A stretch of 64,000 nucleotides of DNA from an uncultured Microbacterium sp. (GCA_913774845.1 CAJYJO010000013.1:186001-250000); one strand, 5' to 3'. Counted from the stretch's first letter, positions 42,525 through 52,122 are shown. Numbers and translations are program-made. Notes: generated from the sequence alone by a model not told the origin.

Positions 42525-43925
42525 TCAGAAGGGTGCCGGGTGTCGTCCGAGGATCTCGGAGGGAGGGGAATCGTCCTCGACGAAACGGACGGCCGGTGAG
42601 TACGGGAGCGGGTGGTCGGTGTAGACCCGCCCGGTGGGTGAGGTGAACTCGATCACCCCGCCGGGGAGTTGCCTCACCTGCCACCGGGTGAACTGCTTCT
42701 GGGTGTGGTGGCGTTGGCAGAAGTGGCAGAGGTTGCACACGTGGGTTTTGCCGCCGAGGGCGTAGTCGAGGTTGTGGTCCACTTCGCAGCGCACGGCGGG
42801 GGTGGTGCAGCCGGGCCAGCGGCAGTGTCGGTCGCGGGCGCGGAGGTACCGGTCGATCGCGGCGGTCCGTTGGTACGTGTCGGTGCAGAGCACGGCCCCG
42901 GTGACGGGGTGGGTGAGCACCCGGTCCCACGGCACCCTCGTCGCTTCGGTGAGGCGTTGGGCAGTGTCGATGTCGATGGGGCCGTGTCCGACGAGCTCCG
43001 CCGGGTCGATGTTCTCGCGCGCCGGGTCGAGCACGGAGAGCGCGGGGACGACGACTTGCACGCGGGCGCGGATGGCGCCGAGGGTGCCGGGGCCGTCGTC
43101 GGTGCGGGTGGGGTCGGCGTCGGGAGCGGCGGTGAGGAGGAGGTCGGCGAGGATGTCGGCCCGCACCTGATCTGCGCTTCGCAGATCCGGCTTGACCCCG
43201 CCTCCTTCTTCCCCCCCTGGTGGCACGCTCGCCGGCTCGGCCGACGCAGGCGGTGGCGTGTCGGTGTTCTCCCGCGCGTCGATCAGCGCCCGCGACTGCT
43301 GCGTCAACCGGTCGGAGATCCCCACCGCCAACACCGTCGGTAGCGTCGCGATGAGATCCGACATCCCGTTCTCACCCCGCACCACCCGGACACACCGCTG
43401 CTCACGCCCGCGCTGGTGCCGTTCCGTGATCGTCGTCGGCTGCAACCGCTCCGCCAACGTCGCCAACCGTGCCCGCAGTCGTCCGGCACTCAGTCCTTCA
43501 GCGGTGGCGACGGCGAGCACGTCGAACTCTCCACGCTTATCCACCGGCACCGGGGTACCGGCATCGACTATGGCCTGCACATGAGCCCGGGAGAGTGCTC
43601 CCGCCTCCCACGCGTCGACCGTCGCCGGGAAGTGATCGACGAGCGTCATGGCCCGCCCGATCTGCGCCTGCACCGACCGATCCGACAGGCACTCCGCGGC
43701 CGCGATCTCGGACGCGACCTCGCGAAGCGCCATCTCCGCCGCCCGCGACGATGCCCGCTGCCCCGCAAGGGCGTCGAGGGCCAGACGACCCGCCCGGGCC
43801 AGCGCCCGGGTTCTGCGGGCTTCGGCGGCCGCGAGAGCGGCATCCGCGTCCAGCACCTCGCGCAGCACGACCACAAGCGGGTCGGACCCGTCAGGTGGTG
43901 GAGGCGAAGGTATCGAGAAGCTCAT
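42525..43925 (-). CDS. DUF222/HNH endonuclease-domain protein
   Basis: A 466-residue protein with an N-terminal DUF222 region (about residues 15-330) and a C-terminal HNH nuclease domain (about 365-430) with DRHCRWPGC, CEVDHNLDYA and CHFCQRHHTQK supplying the zinc cysteines and catalytic histidines. Such genes (13E12-repeat family) are multicopy in many actinobacteria and behave like selfish elements; function is unproven. TAGCAT lies exactly six bases before the ATG (43932-43937 on the plus strand), so it is probably leaderless. It is flanked on both sides by tandem repeats. Confidence 0.9.
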   Translation of the reverse strand: MSFSIPSPPPPDGSDPLVVVLREVLDADAALAAAEARRTRALARAGRLALDALAGQRASSRAAEMALREVASEIAAAECLSDRSVQAQIGRAMTLVDHFPATVDAWEAGALSRAHVQAIVDAGTPVPVDKRGEFDVLAVATAEGLSAGRLRARLATLAERLQPTTITERHQRGREQRCVRVVRGENGMSDLIATLPTVLAVGISDRLTQQSRALIDARENTDTPPPASAEPASVPPGGEEGGGVKPDLRSADQVRADILADLLLTAAPDADPTRTDDGPGTLGAIRARVQVVVPALSVLDPARENIDPAELVGHGPIDIDTAQRLTEATRVPWDRVLTHPVTGAVLCTDTYQRTAAIDRYLRARDRHCRWPGCTTPAVRCEVDHNLDYALGGKTHVCNLCHFCQRHHTQKQFTRWQVRQLPGGVIEFTSPTGRVYTDHPLPYSPAVRFVEDDSPPSEILGRHPAPF

Positions 43926-44111
43926 GCAGGCATGCTAGCCGCAACCTCCGACATTCGAGCCCTGACCGGCACTTTCTGTGGATAAGTCGAGTGAGGAGGC
44001 GGCTGTGGAGAAGTCGTCACCGCCGAGTATGGCGCGCGAGATCGAATCCATCTGGCGCGCCTCTCACCTCACCTCGGCGCAGCTCGCCTCAGCCCCACTC
44101 CCGGCGCCCCG

Positions 44112-44163
44112 CGCTCACCCAAGCCGCTCACCCAAGCCGCTCACCCAAGCCGCCCACCCAAGC
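44112..44163. repeat. Four tandem copies of a 13-bp unit
   Basis: CGCTCACCCAAGC is repeated at 44112, 44125 and 44138, with a one-mismatch copy at 44151. It lies in the interval between the HNH gene start and the PPTase gene. Confidence 0.9.
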
Positions 44164-44224
44164 CGCCCCACACCCCACCCGGAGCCTCGCGCCCACCACG
44201 CGCACACACATCGCAGCACCCCAC

Positions 44225-44376
44225 CCGCCACGCCCTCGCGACGGAACGCGAAGCCCCGCCCCCCTCCTCGAACGCGAAGCCCCGCCCTCTCGCCCCACGC
44301 CCTCCTCGAACGCGAAGCTCCGCCTTCTCACCCCACGCCCTCCTCGAACGCGGAGCCCCGCCTCTCACTCCACGCG
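44225..44376. repeat. 38-bp tandem repeat reaching into the PPTase gene end
   Basis: Copies containing CCTCCTCGAACGCG begin at 44263, 44301 and 44339, a strict 38-bp period, with a degenerate copy before them. The last copy ends over the stop codon of the minus-strand PPTase gene (44365). No gene is supported in the rest of 43926-44364. Confidence 0.9.
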
Positions 44377-44874
44377 CCTGCACCCCACCGCCACCGCGAC
44401 CACGACGCCCTCCGGTCCGTCGACGTCCCAGCCGGCCCATCCGCCGACCCCGTCGATCGAGGCGGTCCATCCGTCCGCTCTTTCGTGCACCTCGACCCGT
44501 CGCGGATCGACCGTCAGTCCGCGTCCGTCAGCCTTCAGAACAGCCTCGACGCGCGCCCAGGCCCGATCCGGGGAGGCGGAAGCGAGTATCCGGTCCATGC
44601 CCGCGGCGCCGCGAGGGACGGCATCCACCCCGATGCCGCGTCCGGCGCCGGTCGACACCGCGGCCACGGCCCACCCTCCGGCGTACGAGACGGACGCGGC
44701 GGCATCCCGATCACGCACCCGGATGCGACCGTGTGCGCCTCCGCACGCCGGGCAGCGCGAGACGACGTCGGCGCCGGGCAGCAGCTCGGCGAGCAGAGCG
44801 CGAGACGTCTCGCGACGCGCGGTCGCCGGCGGGATCCGACGCCACGCGACGCGGATCCCGGCGGGCAGGGTCAC
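44365..44874 (-). CDS. 4'-phosphopantetheinyl transferase superfamily protein
   Basis: A 169-residue protein with the PPTase landmarks GIGVDAV (magnesium-binding Asp) and WARVEAVLKADG (W-x3-E-A-x2-K). It is shorter than Sfp-type enzymes and a CPACGGAHGR stretch near residue 48 corresponds to the conserved N-terminal region. It should attach phosphopantetheine to carrier proteins; the only carrier domain in the window is that of the NRPS 4 kb away. The GTG start overlaps the stop of the Nudix gene. Confidence 0.85.
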   Translation of the reverse strand: MTLPAGIRVAWRRIPPATARRETSRALLAELLPGADVVSRCPACGGAHGRIRVRDRDAAASVSYAGGWAVAAVSTGAGRGIGVDAVPRGAAGMDRILASASPDRAWARVEAVLKADGRGLTVDPRRVEVHERADGWTASIDGVGGWAGWDVDGPEGVVVAVAVGCRRVE

Positions 44875-45842
44875 ACCCGTGGCTCGTGCGTCTCGATCGC
44901 GACGATTCCGGCACCCGGGTGCTCGACCGGCACGTGCACGACCGAGAACGCGGCGGGGGACAACGCCGACGCGCTGCCGAGGTACGAGCCGCTCATGGTC
45001 CCGGTGGCCAGAGCGAGCTCGTGGAGGATGTCGGGCAGCACCGGACCGTGGCTGGTGAGGACGACGGGTTTGCGGGCGCGCACGCGCTGACCGACGACGG
45101 TGCGCGCATCGGCGCGTCCGTCTTCCCAGGCGTCCTGACTGATCTCGGGGCAGAGGTGCAGGCGCTGTCCGAGCGCCTGGGCGATCGGGGTCGCCGTGCG
45201 CACGCACCGTTCGGCGGGACTGGAGTACACCCGTCGCACGCCGAAGGCGAGGAGCGGACCGACGATGGATGCCGCTTGCCGGCGTCCGCGAGGGGTGAGC
45301 GGCCGTGCGCCGTCGTCGCCCTCCCAGTCGTCGCGGGAGAGCGCCTTGCCGTGCCGGAGCACGACGAGGGGGAAGGTCGGGAGGGCGTTCTCGTCGACGA
45401 TCCGCGTGAACTCGTCGAGGATCTCGATGTCGACGGGGTAGCTGAGATGCTTGCGCGCCTTCTTCAGGCTCATCCATTCGATCGCGGCGACCTCTTTGTT
45501 CGGGACGAACGAGGAGGTGCGCACCGCGGCCTCGGTGGCCTCGGCGGCCCAGTAGTGCACGATCTTCGTGCGCGAGTTCGGCATCCGATATCGAGAGACT
45601 CCGACCGGCACCCCAAGGGAGACTCGGATGCCGGTCTCTTCCCGGATCTCGCGCACGGCGGTCTCGGCCAGCGTCTCACCGGGGTCGACCTTGCCCTTGG
45701 GCAGGGTGAGGTCGCGGTATTTCGTGCGGTGGATGATCAGCACGCGGAGTTTGCCGTCGACCCGTCGCCAGACCACACCGCCCGCGGCGTAGACGGCCGT
45801 CTCTTTGGCGGAGGTGGTCACCTCGCCGTCCTCGCGGATCAT
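44871..45842 (-). CDS. Nudix hydrolase fused to a histidine phosphatase domain (MutT1-like)
   Basis: A 323-residue two-domain enzyme. The Nudix box G-x5-E-x7-REIREETGI lies around residues 48-70; the C-terminal phosphoglycerate-mutase-like domain starts with VVLRHGKA near residue 175 and has a second His in LTSHGPV. Mycobacterial MutT1 of this layout degrades 8-oxo-dGTP and diadenosine polyphosphates. I use the ATG at 45842; a GTG at 45869 would overlap the ppk stop and is also possible. It is co-transcribed with ppk. Confidence 0.9.
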   Translation of the reverse strand: MIREDGEVTTSAKETAVYAAGGVVWRRVDGKLRVLIIHRTKYRDLTLPKGKVDPGETLAETAVREIREETGIRVSLGVPVGVSRYRMPNSRTKIVHYWAAEATEAAVRTSSFVPNKEVAAIEWMSLKKARKHLSYPVDIEILDEFTRIVDENALPTFPLVVLRHGKALSRDDWEGDDGARPLTPRGRRQAASIVGPLLAFGVRRVYSSPAERCVRTATPIAQALGQRLHLCPEISQDAWEDGRADARTVVGQRVRARKPVVLTSHGPVLPDILHELALATGTMSGSYLGSASALSPAAFSVVHVPVEHPGAGIVAIETHEPRV

Positions 45843-45865
45843 GACCGCACCACCCGCATGAGGCG

Positions 45866-48034
45866 TCACCGGACCGTCCGCGTGCGTCGACGCCGCTGGA
45901 CCTGCGCCATAGTGTGCTCCTGCAGGTCGATGAGCGGGGCGCCTGCGGCGTCGACGCTGTGGCGTGTCCACTCGCCCTCGGGGCCGAGGTGCCACGAACT
46001 GGTGCCGTCGTCGATGGCGAGGTCGAACAGCGCGGTCAGCTCGCGCAGCTGGTTCTCGTCGACGACGCGGACGAGCGCCTCGACGCGACGGTCGAGGTTG
46101 CGGTGCATCATGTCGGCGCTGCCGATGAAGATCTGCGGGTCGCCGTCGTTCGCGAACGAGAAGATGCGCGAGTGCTCGAGGTAACGACCGAGGATCGAGC
46201 GCACCGTGATGTTCTCGCTCATGCCCGGCACACCCGGCTTGATGGAGCAGATGCCGCGCACCCAGATCTCGACGGGGACGCCCGCCTGGCTCGCGCGGTA
46301 CAGCGCGTCGATGATCTGCTCGTCGACCATCGAGTTGACTTTGATGCGCACTCCCGAGGGCTTGCCCTCGAGGGCGTTGCGGCGCTCCTTGTCGATGTGG
46401 CGCAGCAGACCCTTGCGCAGGTGCAGGGGAGCGACGAGCAGGCGCTTGAACTTCTTCTCGATCGCGTACCCGCTGAGCTCGTTGAACAGGCGGGTGAGGT
46501 CGCGGCCGACCTGGTCGTCGACGGTGAAGAGCCCGAAGTCTTCGTAGATGCGGCTCGTTTTGGGGTTGTAGTTGCCCGTGCCGACGTGGCTGTAGTGGCG
46601 CAGCCGCCCCTCTTCCTCGCGGATGACGAGGGCGAGCTTGCAGTGCGTCTTGAGCCCGACGAGTCCGTAGACCACGTGAACGCCGGCCTTCTCGAGCTTG
46701 CGCGCCCAGACGATGTTGTTGGCTTCGTCGAAGCGGGCCTTCACCTCGACGAGGGCGAGCACCTGCTTGCCGGCCTCGGCCGCGTCGATCAGGGCCTGCA
46801 CGATGGGGCTGTCTCCCGACGTGCGGTACAGCGTCTGTTTGATGGCGAGCACGTGCGGGTCGCGCGCGGCCTGCTCGAGGAAGGCCTGGACGCTCGTCGC
46901 GAACGACTCGTAGGGGTGGTGCACGAGCACGTCGGCCTTGCGGATCGCCCCGAACAGGTCGGCGCGTCCGTTCTGCTCGGGCGGCTGGAATGCCAGCGCC
47001 GTCTTGGGCACGTGCGGCGGATAGTGCAGGTCGGGCCGGTCGATGCGCGACAGGTCGAACAGACCGCGCAGGTCGAGGGACCCGGGGAGGCGGTACACCT
47101 CCTGCTCGGTGATGTCGAGCTCGCTCAGCAGCAGCGCGCGCGTGACGTCGTCCATGTCGTCGGTGATCTCGAGGCGGATCGGCGGACCGAAGCGTCGGCG
47201 CAGCAGCTCGGCCTCGAGGGCCTGGATGAGGTTCTCGGTCTCGTCCTCCTCGATCGTCATGTCTTCGTTGCGGGTGAGGCGGAAGGCGTGGTGATCGAGC
47301 ACCTCCATCCCGGGGAAGAGGTCTTCGAGGTGGTTCGAGATGAGCTCTTCGAGCGGCAGGTAGCGCACTCCCGGCCCGTCTCCGGCGACCTCGACGAAGC
47401 GCGGCAGCATGGGCGGCACCTTCAGGCGCGCGAACTCCTGGCGCCCGGTGCGGGCGTTGCGGATGCGGATCGCCAGGTTCAGCGACAGCCCCGAGATGTA
47501 GGGGAACGGGTGCGCGGGGTCGACCGCGAGCGGCATGAGCACGGGGAAGACGTTGCGCTGGAAGTACTCGGTGAGCCGCGCCGCCGTGTCGGCGTCGAGA
47601 GAGTCCCAGGAGACGACCTCGATGCCCGCCTCGGCGAGGGCCGGGCGCACCTTCTCGGTCCAGGCCGCGGCGTGGCGCAGCTGCAGGCGGTGCGCTTCGG
47701 CCGAGATGTCGGCGAGCACGTCGAGCGGGGCGCGGCCCACGTTCGTGGGCACGGCCAGGCCCGTCACGATGCGACGCTTGAGGCCGGCTACGCGCACCAT
47801 GAAGAACTCGTCGAGGTTGCTGGCGAAGATGGCCAGGAAGTTCGCGCGCTCCAGGACCGGGACCGTCGGGTCTTCGGCGAGCTCCAGCACCCGCTGGTTG
47901 AACGCCAGCCAGCTCAGCTCTCGATCGAGGTAGCGGTGATCGGGCAGCTGGTCGTCTGCCGCCTCGACAGCCTCGTCGAAGTCGTCGTCGTCGGCATCGC
48001 CGAGGCCGGCATCCAGCGCGTCGTGTTCGATCAT
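45866..48034 (-). CDS. ppk: Polyphosphate kinase
   Basis: A 722-residue PPK1 that reversibly makes polyphosphate from [15 protein letters not shown] near residue 35 opens the N domain; the autophosphorylated His is in [11 protein letters not shown] and a second catalytic-region His in [11 protein letters not shown]. The start at 48034 was set by family N-termini; upstream in-frame sequence runs into glnR. A PHO-box-like repeat lies 22 bases upstream, in the 56-base gap after glnR, so expression under phosphate starvation is likely. Confidence 0.96.
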   Translation of the reverse strand: MIEHDALDAGLGDADDDDFDEAVEAADDQLPDHRYLDRELSWLAFNQRVLELAEDPTVPVLERANFLAIFASNLDEFFMVRVAGLKRRIVTGLAVPTNVGRAPLDVLADISAEAHRLQLRHAAAWTEKVRPALAEAGIEVVSWDSLDADTAARLTEYFQRNVFPVLMPLAVDPAHPFPYISGLSLNLAIRIRNARTGRQEFARLKVPPMLPRFVEVAGDGPGVRYLPLEELISNHLEDLFPGMEVLDHHAFRLTRNEDMTIEEDETENLIQALEAELLRRRFGPPIRLEITDDMDDVTRALLLSELDITEQEVYRLPGSLDLRGLFDLSRIDRPDLHYPPHVPKTALAFQPPEQNGRADLFGAIRKADVLVHHPYESFATSVQAFLEQAARDPHVLAIKQTLYRTSGDSPIVQALIDAAEAGKQVLALVEVKARFDEANNIVWARKLEKAGVHVVYGLVGLKTHCKLALVIREEEGRLRHYSHVGTGNYNPKTSRIYEDFGLFTVDDQVGRDLTRLFNELSGYAIEKKFKRLLVAPLHLRKGLLRHIDKERRNALEGKPSGVRIKVNSMVDEQIIDALYRASQAGVPVEIWVRGICSIKPGVPGMSENITVRSILGRYLEHSRIFSFANDGDPQIFIGSADMMHRNLDRRVEALVRVVDENQLRELTALFDLAIDDGTSSWHLGPEGEWTRHSVDAAGAPLIDLQEHTMAQVQRRRRTRTVR

Positions 48035-48055
48035 TCCCACATCATTGCAGGGGTG

Positions 48056-48073
48056 GGTGACACGCGAGTGAAC
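48056..48073 (-). promoter_or_regulatory. PHO-box-like direct repeat upstream of ppk
   Basis: On the minus strand GTTCACT and TGTCACC lie 11 bp apart, 22 bases before the ppk ATG. They match the GTTCACC unit at six and five of seven positions. The position would suit the -35 region of a short-leader promoter. Confidence 0.55.
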
Positions 48074-48090
48074 TCGTCGTGTGCGAGCCC

Positions 48091-48786
48091 TCAGGAGGGG
48101 GTGGATGCCGCTGCCGGCGCCGCATCGTCTTCGTAGACGTTGAAGCGGTAGCCGACGTTGCGCACGGTGCCGATGAGCTGCTCGAGGTCGCCGAGCTTGG
48201 CGCGGAGGCGCCGAACGTGCACGTCGACGGTGCGGGTGCCGCCGAAATAGTCGTAGCCCCACACCTCGCTGAGCAGCTGCTCGCGCGTGAACACCCGTGA
48301 CGGGTGCGTCGCGAAGAAGTGCAGGAGCTGGAACTCCTTGTAGGTGAGGTCGAGGGGCTTGCCGTGCACCTTCGCGGAGTACGACGACTCGTCGATCGTG
48401 ATGCCGGAGGTCTGGATGCGGGTCGACACCTGATCGACGGTGCGGCGACCCATGGCCAGACGGATGCGGGCGTCGATCTCGGCGGGGCCGGCGCCGACGA
48501 GCACGACGTCGTCGATGCCCCAGTCGGTGGACACCGCGGTGAGCCCTCCCTCGGTCACCACGAGCACGAGGGGGGCCTCGACCCCCGTGGTCGACATGAT
48601 CTTGCACAGCGATTTCGCCCCGACCAGGTCGAAGCGGGCGTCGACGAAGATCACGTCTGCGCTCGGGGCGTTCACCAGCTGTGCGGCTTCGGCAGGAATC
48701 TGCCGCACGCGGTGGCTCAGCAATTCGAGCGCGGGCAGTGCCGCGCCGCCGCCGGGGGCGGAGCTGAGTACCAGAAGCTGAGCCAC
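48091..48786 (-). CDS. glnR: Nitrogen regulator GlnR (orphan OmpR-type)
   Basis: A 231-residue regulator. The receiver-like domain lacks a normal phosphorylation pocket, as is usual for GlnR, and has [10 protein letters not shown] and DWGIDDV at GlnR-specific positions; the winged-helix domain ends with [20 protein letters not shown]. GlnR controls ammonium assimilation and links to phosphate control in actinomycetes. The GTG at 48786 is preferred, with GGAGG five bases upstream. No kinase gene accompanies it. Confidence 0.93.
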   Translation of the reverse strand: MAQLLVLSSAPGGGAALPALELLSHRVRQIPAEAAQLVNAPSADVIFVDARFDLVGAKSLCKIMSTTGVEAPLVLVVTEGGLTAVSTDWGIDDVVLVGAGPAEIDARIRLAMGRRTVDQVSTRIQTSGITIDESSYSAKVHGKPLDLTYKEFQLLHFFATHPSRVFTREQLLSEVWGYDYFGGTRTVDVHVRRLRAKLGDLEQLIGTVRNVGYRFNVYEDDAAPAAASTPS

Positions 48787-48902
48787 ATCGACCTCCAAGC
48801 GCGGTCCCGCCGCGCACCGATCATCTTAGGGCGAGGCGCCGCCCGCCTCGATTCGCGGCGCTTCGCGTGCGCGCGCACCCTCTCCTGGGCGATGATGGGG
48901 AC

Positions 48903-49193
48903 ATGTCGACCCCCGACCTCGCTCCGCGCCGCACGTTCGGCGGCATCGTCGCCGTCTGGGTGCTGGCGGCCGTCGCCGGGGTCGTCATCGGACTCTTCGT
49001 CCCCGCGGGGTGGCGGGCGCAGTGGATCACCGTCGCGATGGGGGCGTGCTTGATCCTGTCGTTCGCCGTCCAGCTCTGGTACGGCCGGTCGCAGGCGTTC
49101 ATCCAGCGCATGGCGCTGTCGACGCTGGGTGCCCTCGTCGTCCTCGGGGCGATCACGGCCGGGTTCGGGCTGGCGGCCCTGTTGGCGGGCTAG
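48903..49193 (+). CDS. Small three-helix membrane protein
   Basis: A 96-residue protein with three hydrophobic segments (about residues 12-33, 40-58 and 72-95). I do not know the family; similar short proteins occur between glnR and the nitrobindin gene in relatives. GGGG lies close to the ATG. Function unknown. Confidence 0.72.
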   Translation: MSTPDLAPRRTFGGIVAVWVLAAVAGVVIGLFVPAGWRAQWITVAMGACLILSFAVQLWYGRSQAFIQRMALSTLGALVVLGAITAGFGLAALLAG

Positions 49194-49202
49194 AGTAGCG
49201 GC

Positions 49203-49316
49203 ATGGACCTTTTCGCGCTCGAAATGTTCTTCGTGGGACTTCTCGGCCTCGCCTCACTGGCGATCGCCTTCGTGTCCGGAACGGTCATCTGGAACCTCTA
49301 CCGCGGCCAGCGCTGA
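49203..49316 (+). CDS. 37-residue single-helix membrane miniprotein
   Basis: MDLFALEM, then a hydrophobic helix (residues 9-28) and a basic end (NLYRGQR). The ATG is six bases after TAGAGT (49191-49196), which overlaps the stop codon of the preceding gene, so it is likely leaderless. The compact reading frame, clear topology and promoter support a real gene. Function unknown. Confidence 0.6.
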   Translation: MDLFALEMFFVGLLGLASLAIAFVSGTVIWNLYRGQR

Positions 49317-49323
49317 GCGCCTC

Positions 49324-49923
49324 GTGATCGAGATTCCGACCGACCTCCCGGCCGACCTCGTCCCGCTGTCCTGGCTCGTCGGGGTCTGGGAGGGCACCGG
49401 GGTCATCGACTACGAGGCCGACGGCCGCTCCTTCTCGGGTGAGTTCGCGCATCGCGTGAGCTTCAGCCACGACGGGGGCGGGTTCCTCAACTACTCCGCC
49501 GACGCGTGGCTGCTCGACGGTGACGAGCGGCGTCCGCTCGTCTCGGAGATCGGCTACTGGCGCCTCGCGCGCCCGGCCGGCGACGCCGACGCGGGCCCTG
49601 CGCTGCTGCCGGCGACGGCCCCCGCGGTCGTGCGCACCGCCGACGACGTCGAGACCCTGCGCAACGCCGACGGCGGCTTCGACATCGAGGTGAGCCTGGT
49701 TCACGCCGACGGCGTCCTCGAGCTGTACGTCGGGCAGGTGAAGGGGCCGCGCATCGACCTGGCCACCGACGCGGTCGTCCGTACCGCCGGCGTCAAGCCC
49801 TACGCCGCGGCGACGCGTCTGTACGGCCTCGTCGACAACCACCTGTTGTGGGCCTGGGACATCGCGGCTCTCGGGCGCGAGCTCGGCTCGCACGCCTCGG
49901 CTCGTCTCGCCCGGGCGGAGTGA
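49324..49923 (+). CDS. Nitrobindin-family heme protein (FABP-like, DUF1794)
   Basis: A 199-residue beta-barrel protein. The family signature GVWEGTG lies near residue 18 and the C-terminal heme-ligand His in DNHLLWAWD near 179. Such proteins bind ferric heme and speed isomerisation of peroxynitrite to nitrate. The GTG at 49324 is only seven bases after the preceding stop codon. Confidence 0.87.
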   Translation: MIEIPTDLPADLVPLSWLVGVWEGTGVIDYEADGRSFSGEFAHRVSFSHDGGGFLNYSADAWLLDGDERRPLVSEIGYWRLARPAGDADAGPALLPATAPAVVRTADDVETLRNADGGFDIEVSLVHADGVLELYVGQVKGPRIDLATDAVVRTAGVKPYAAATRLYGLVDNHLLWAWDIAALGRELGSHASARLARAE

Positions 49924-51014
49924 CCGTGGCCGCCCTCACCGACGTCCCCGGAGCGGTCGTCGACGACCGCGGACTGCGTCACGTCGGCTCACCCGTCGCC
50001 GAGCAGAGACGTCTGGCAGCCGGTACCGCCGTCGCCCCGCTCGGCGATCGGCGCGTCGTGTCGGTCGGCGGCGAAGACCGTCTGAGCTGGCTCGACTCCC
50101 TGTCCTCGCAGGCGCTCACCCACCTCCCGCCGGGGGTGTCCACCGAGCTGCTCATCCTCGATCCGCAGGGGCGCGTCGAGCACGCGGCATCCGTCGTCGA
50201 CGACGGTGAGACGGCCTGGCTGATCGTCGACGCGACCGACGCCGACGGACTGGTGGGCTGGCTGACGCGCATGCGCTTCCGCCTGCGCGTCGAGGTCCGC
50301 GACCGCTCCGAGGAGCTCTTCGTCGTCGGGGGCACCCGCGCCGCCGTCGGATCGCTCGGTGCGGTCGCCCCGGTCTGGATCGATCCGTGGCCGGACGTCA
50401 GCCCCGGAGGGTGGGCCTACGCCCGCGTCGACCCGCACCCGGGTGCGGACCGCGACTGGGCCGAGGCGATCGTGGATGCCGAGGAGTTCGCGCGCCTGAT
50501 CGAGGCGGCGGTCCGCGGAGAGACGGCTCTCGCCGGTCTCGACGCCGTCGAGGCGCTGCGCGTCGCCGCCTGGCGTCCCCGCGTGGGCGTCGACGCCGAC
50601 GAGCGCCTCCTTCCGCACGAGATGGACTGGTTGCGCACCGCCGTGCACCTGTCGAAGGGCTGCTACCGCGGCCAGGAGACCATCGCCAAGGTGCACAATC
50701 TCGGCCACCCGCCGCGCCGGGTCGTCGCTCTCCAGCTCGACGGCAGCGACAACGTGCTGCCGGCCCGCGGCGATGAGGTCCGCGCCGGCGACACCGTGAT
50801 CGGCGCCGTCACGTCGGTCGCCGTGCATCACGAGGAGGGGCCGATCGCCCTCGCGCTCGTCAAGCGCACCGCGCCCGAGGGGGTGCCGCTCGTGGTCGAC
50901 ACCGTCGACGGCCCGCTCGCCGCCGCCGCCGAGACGGTGGTCCCCGCCGATGCGGGCGCCACCGCCGCCGTGCCGCGCCTGCCGCGTCTCGGCCGCCGCC
51001 GCGCCGCGGAATGA
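49920..51014 (+). CDS. ygfZ: YgfZ/GcvT-type folate-binding protein
   Basis: A 364-residue protein of the GcvT fold. The diagnostic KGCYRGQE motif is near residue 243. YgfZ acts in repair or assembly of iron-sulfur clusters using tetrahydrofolate. The GTG overlaps the nitrobindin stop and the next gene overlaps its own stop, so the three are one transcription unit. Confidence 0.9.
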   Translation: MTVAALTDVPGAVVDDRGLRHVGSPVAEQRRLAAGTAVAPLGDRRVVSVGGEDRLSWLDSLSSQALTHLPPGVSTELLILDPQGRVEHAASVVDDGETAWLIVDATDADGLVGWLTRMRFRLRVEVRDRSEELFVVGGTRAAVGSLGAVAPVWIDPWPDVSPGGWAYARVDPHPGADRDWAEAIVDAEEFARLIEAAVRGETALAGLDAVEALRVAAWRPRVGVDADERLLPHEMDWLRTAVHLSKGCYRGQETIAKVHNLGHPPRRVVALQLDGSDNVLPARGDEVRAGDTVIGAVTSVAVHHEEGPIALALVKRTAPEGVPLVVDTVDGPLAAAAETVVPADAGATAAVPRLPRLGRRRAAE

Positions 51015-52120
51015 CGAACGACGAGTCCTCGACGACCGTCGGGGTCGTCGTGCCGCGTTCACGTCTGCGGTCGACGCTGTCGCGTCGCGCCGTGCGCGTG
51101 CGCGAATCCATCCCGGCGATCGCCCAGATCGTGGTGGCCGCCACCGCGGCGTACGCCTTCGCGCACGTCGTCCTGGGACATGCGGTGCCGTTGCTCGCGG
51201 CCACGGTCACGGTGTCGAGTCTCGGGCTGGTCCGCGACGCCCGCCCGTGGCGCGTCGCCGAGACGGTCATGGGGATGCTCGTCGGCATCCTGATCGCCGA
51301 GGTCGTGCTCGTCACCGCCGGCAGCGGCTGGTGGCAGATCGCGGTGGCGATGACGGTGACGCTCCTGGTCGCGCGGTTCCTCTCCCCGCAACCGGGCTTC
51401 GCCCTCGCGGCGGTGGTGCAGTCGCTCATCGCCCTGGTGGTGGTCACGGGCGCTCCGTTCCTGCGCCTCGCCGACGGTGCGATCGGCGGTGTGGCGGCCC
51501 TTATCGTCACCGCGCTCATCCCGCGGACGCTGCGCCGCACCGAGCTGCGCGACGCCGACGAACTCTTCGACGCGTTCGATGTCGCCGTCGAGACGATCGT
51601 GCGTGCGCTGCGGCGCGGGGACCGGGCGCGCGCCGAGCGCGGGCTCGAGCGGGCCCGCTCGCTGCAGACCTATGTCGACGCGTGGAGCGGCTCTCTCGAG
51701 TCCGGTCGGGAGGTGGCGCGCATCTCTCCGTTCCTGCGTCGGCAGCGCAGCGAACTGCAGCGGCACGAGCGCGTCCGCGCGGCTCTCGACCTCGCCACCC
51801 GCAACCTCCGCGTGGTGGCCAGACGTGCGGCGTATCTCTGCGCCGACGGCGAGAGCCGTCCCGTTCCGGCCGATCTGCTGGCCGAGCTGTCCCGAGGTGC
51901 GCAGCTGGTCCGCGACGGTCTCGACGACATCTCTCTCGAACCCGTGGCGCGGGATACCCTCGCCGCCATCACCCGCCGCCTCGACCCGGCGGCGATCCTG
52001 CCCGACGGCGGGGTCGGCGAGCTCAACCTCGTCGCCGCGCTGCGCCCGCTCGCGGTCGATCTCCTGGTCGCCGCGGGGATGCCGTCGGCCGACGCGCGCG
52101 CCCTGCTCCCACGCATCTGA
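51011..52120 (+). CDS. FUSC/aromatic acid exporter family membrane protein
   Basis: A 369-residue protein with about six hydrophobic helices in residues 35-170 followed by a cytoplasmic helical domain with long amphipathic segments (190-340). This is the layout of the actinobacterial FUSC/ArAE exporters. Substrate unknown. The ATG overlaps the ygfZ stop. Confidence 0.85.
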   Translation: MTNDESSTTVGVVVPRSRLRSTLSRRAVRVRESIPAIAQIVVAATAAYAFAHVVLGHAVPLLAATVTVSSLGLVRDARPWRVAETVMGMLVGILIAEVVLVTAGSGWWQIAVAMTVTLLVARFLSPQPGFALAAVVQSLIALVVVTGAPFLRLADGAIGGVAALIVTALIPRTLRRTELRDADELFDAFDVAVETIVRALRRGDRARAERGLERARSLQTYVDAWSGSLESGREVARISPFLRRQRSELQRHERVRAALDLATRNLRVVARRAAYLCADGESRPVPADLLAELSRGAQLVRDGLDDISLEPVARDTLAAITRRLDPAAILPDGGVGELNLVAALRPLAVDLLVAAGMPSADARALLPRI

Positions 52121-52122
52121 CC

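Noticed and set aside
44112..44376. Possible CRISPR array
   Set aside because: The units are directly adjacent tandem copies with no unique spacers, and no cas genes are present.
43978..45090. Plus-strand 370-codon frame through the repeats and PPTase region
   Set aside because: Low-complexity translation of tandem repeats and antisense of the PPTase and Nudix genes.
45914..48136. 740-codon frame opposite ppk
   Set aside because: Shadow of ppk; composition is Val/Glu/Asp rich from reversed codons.
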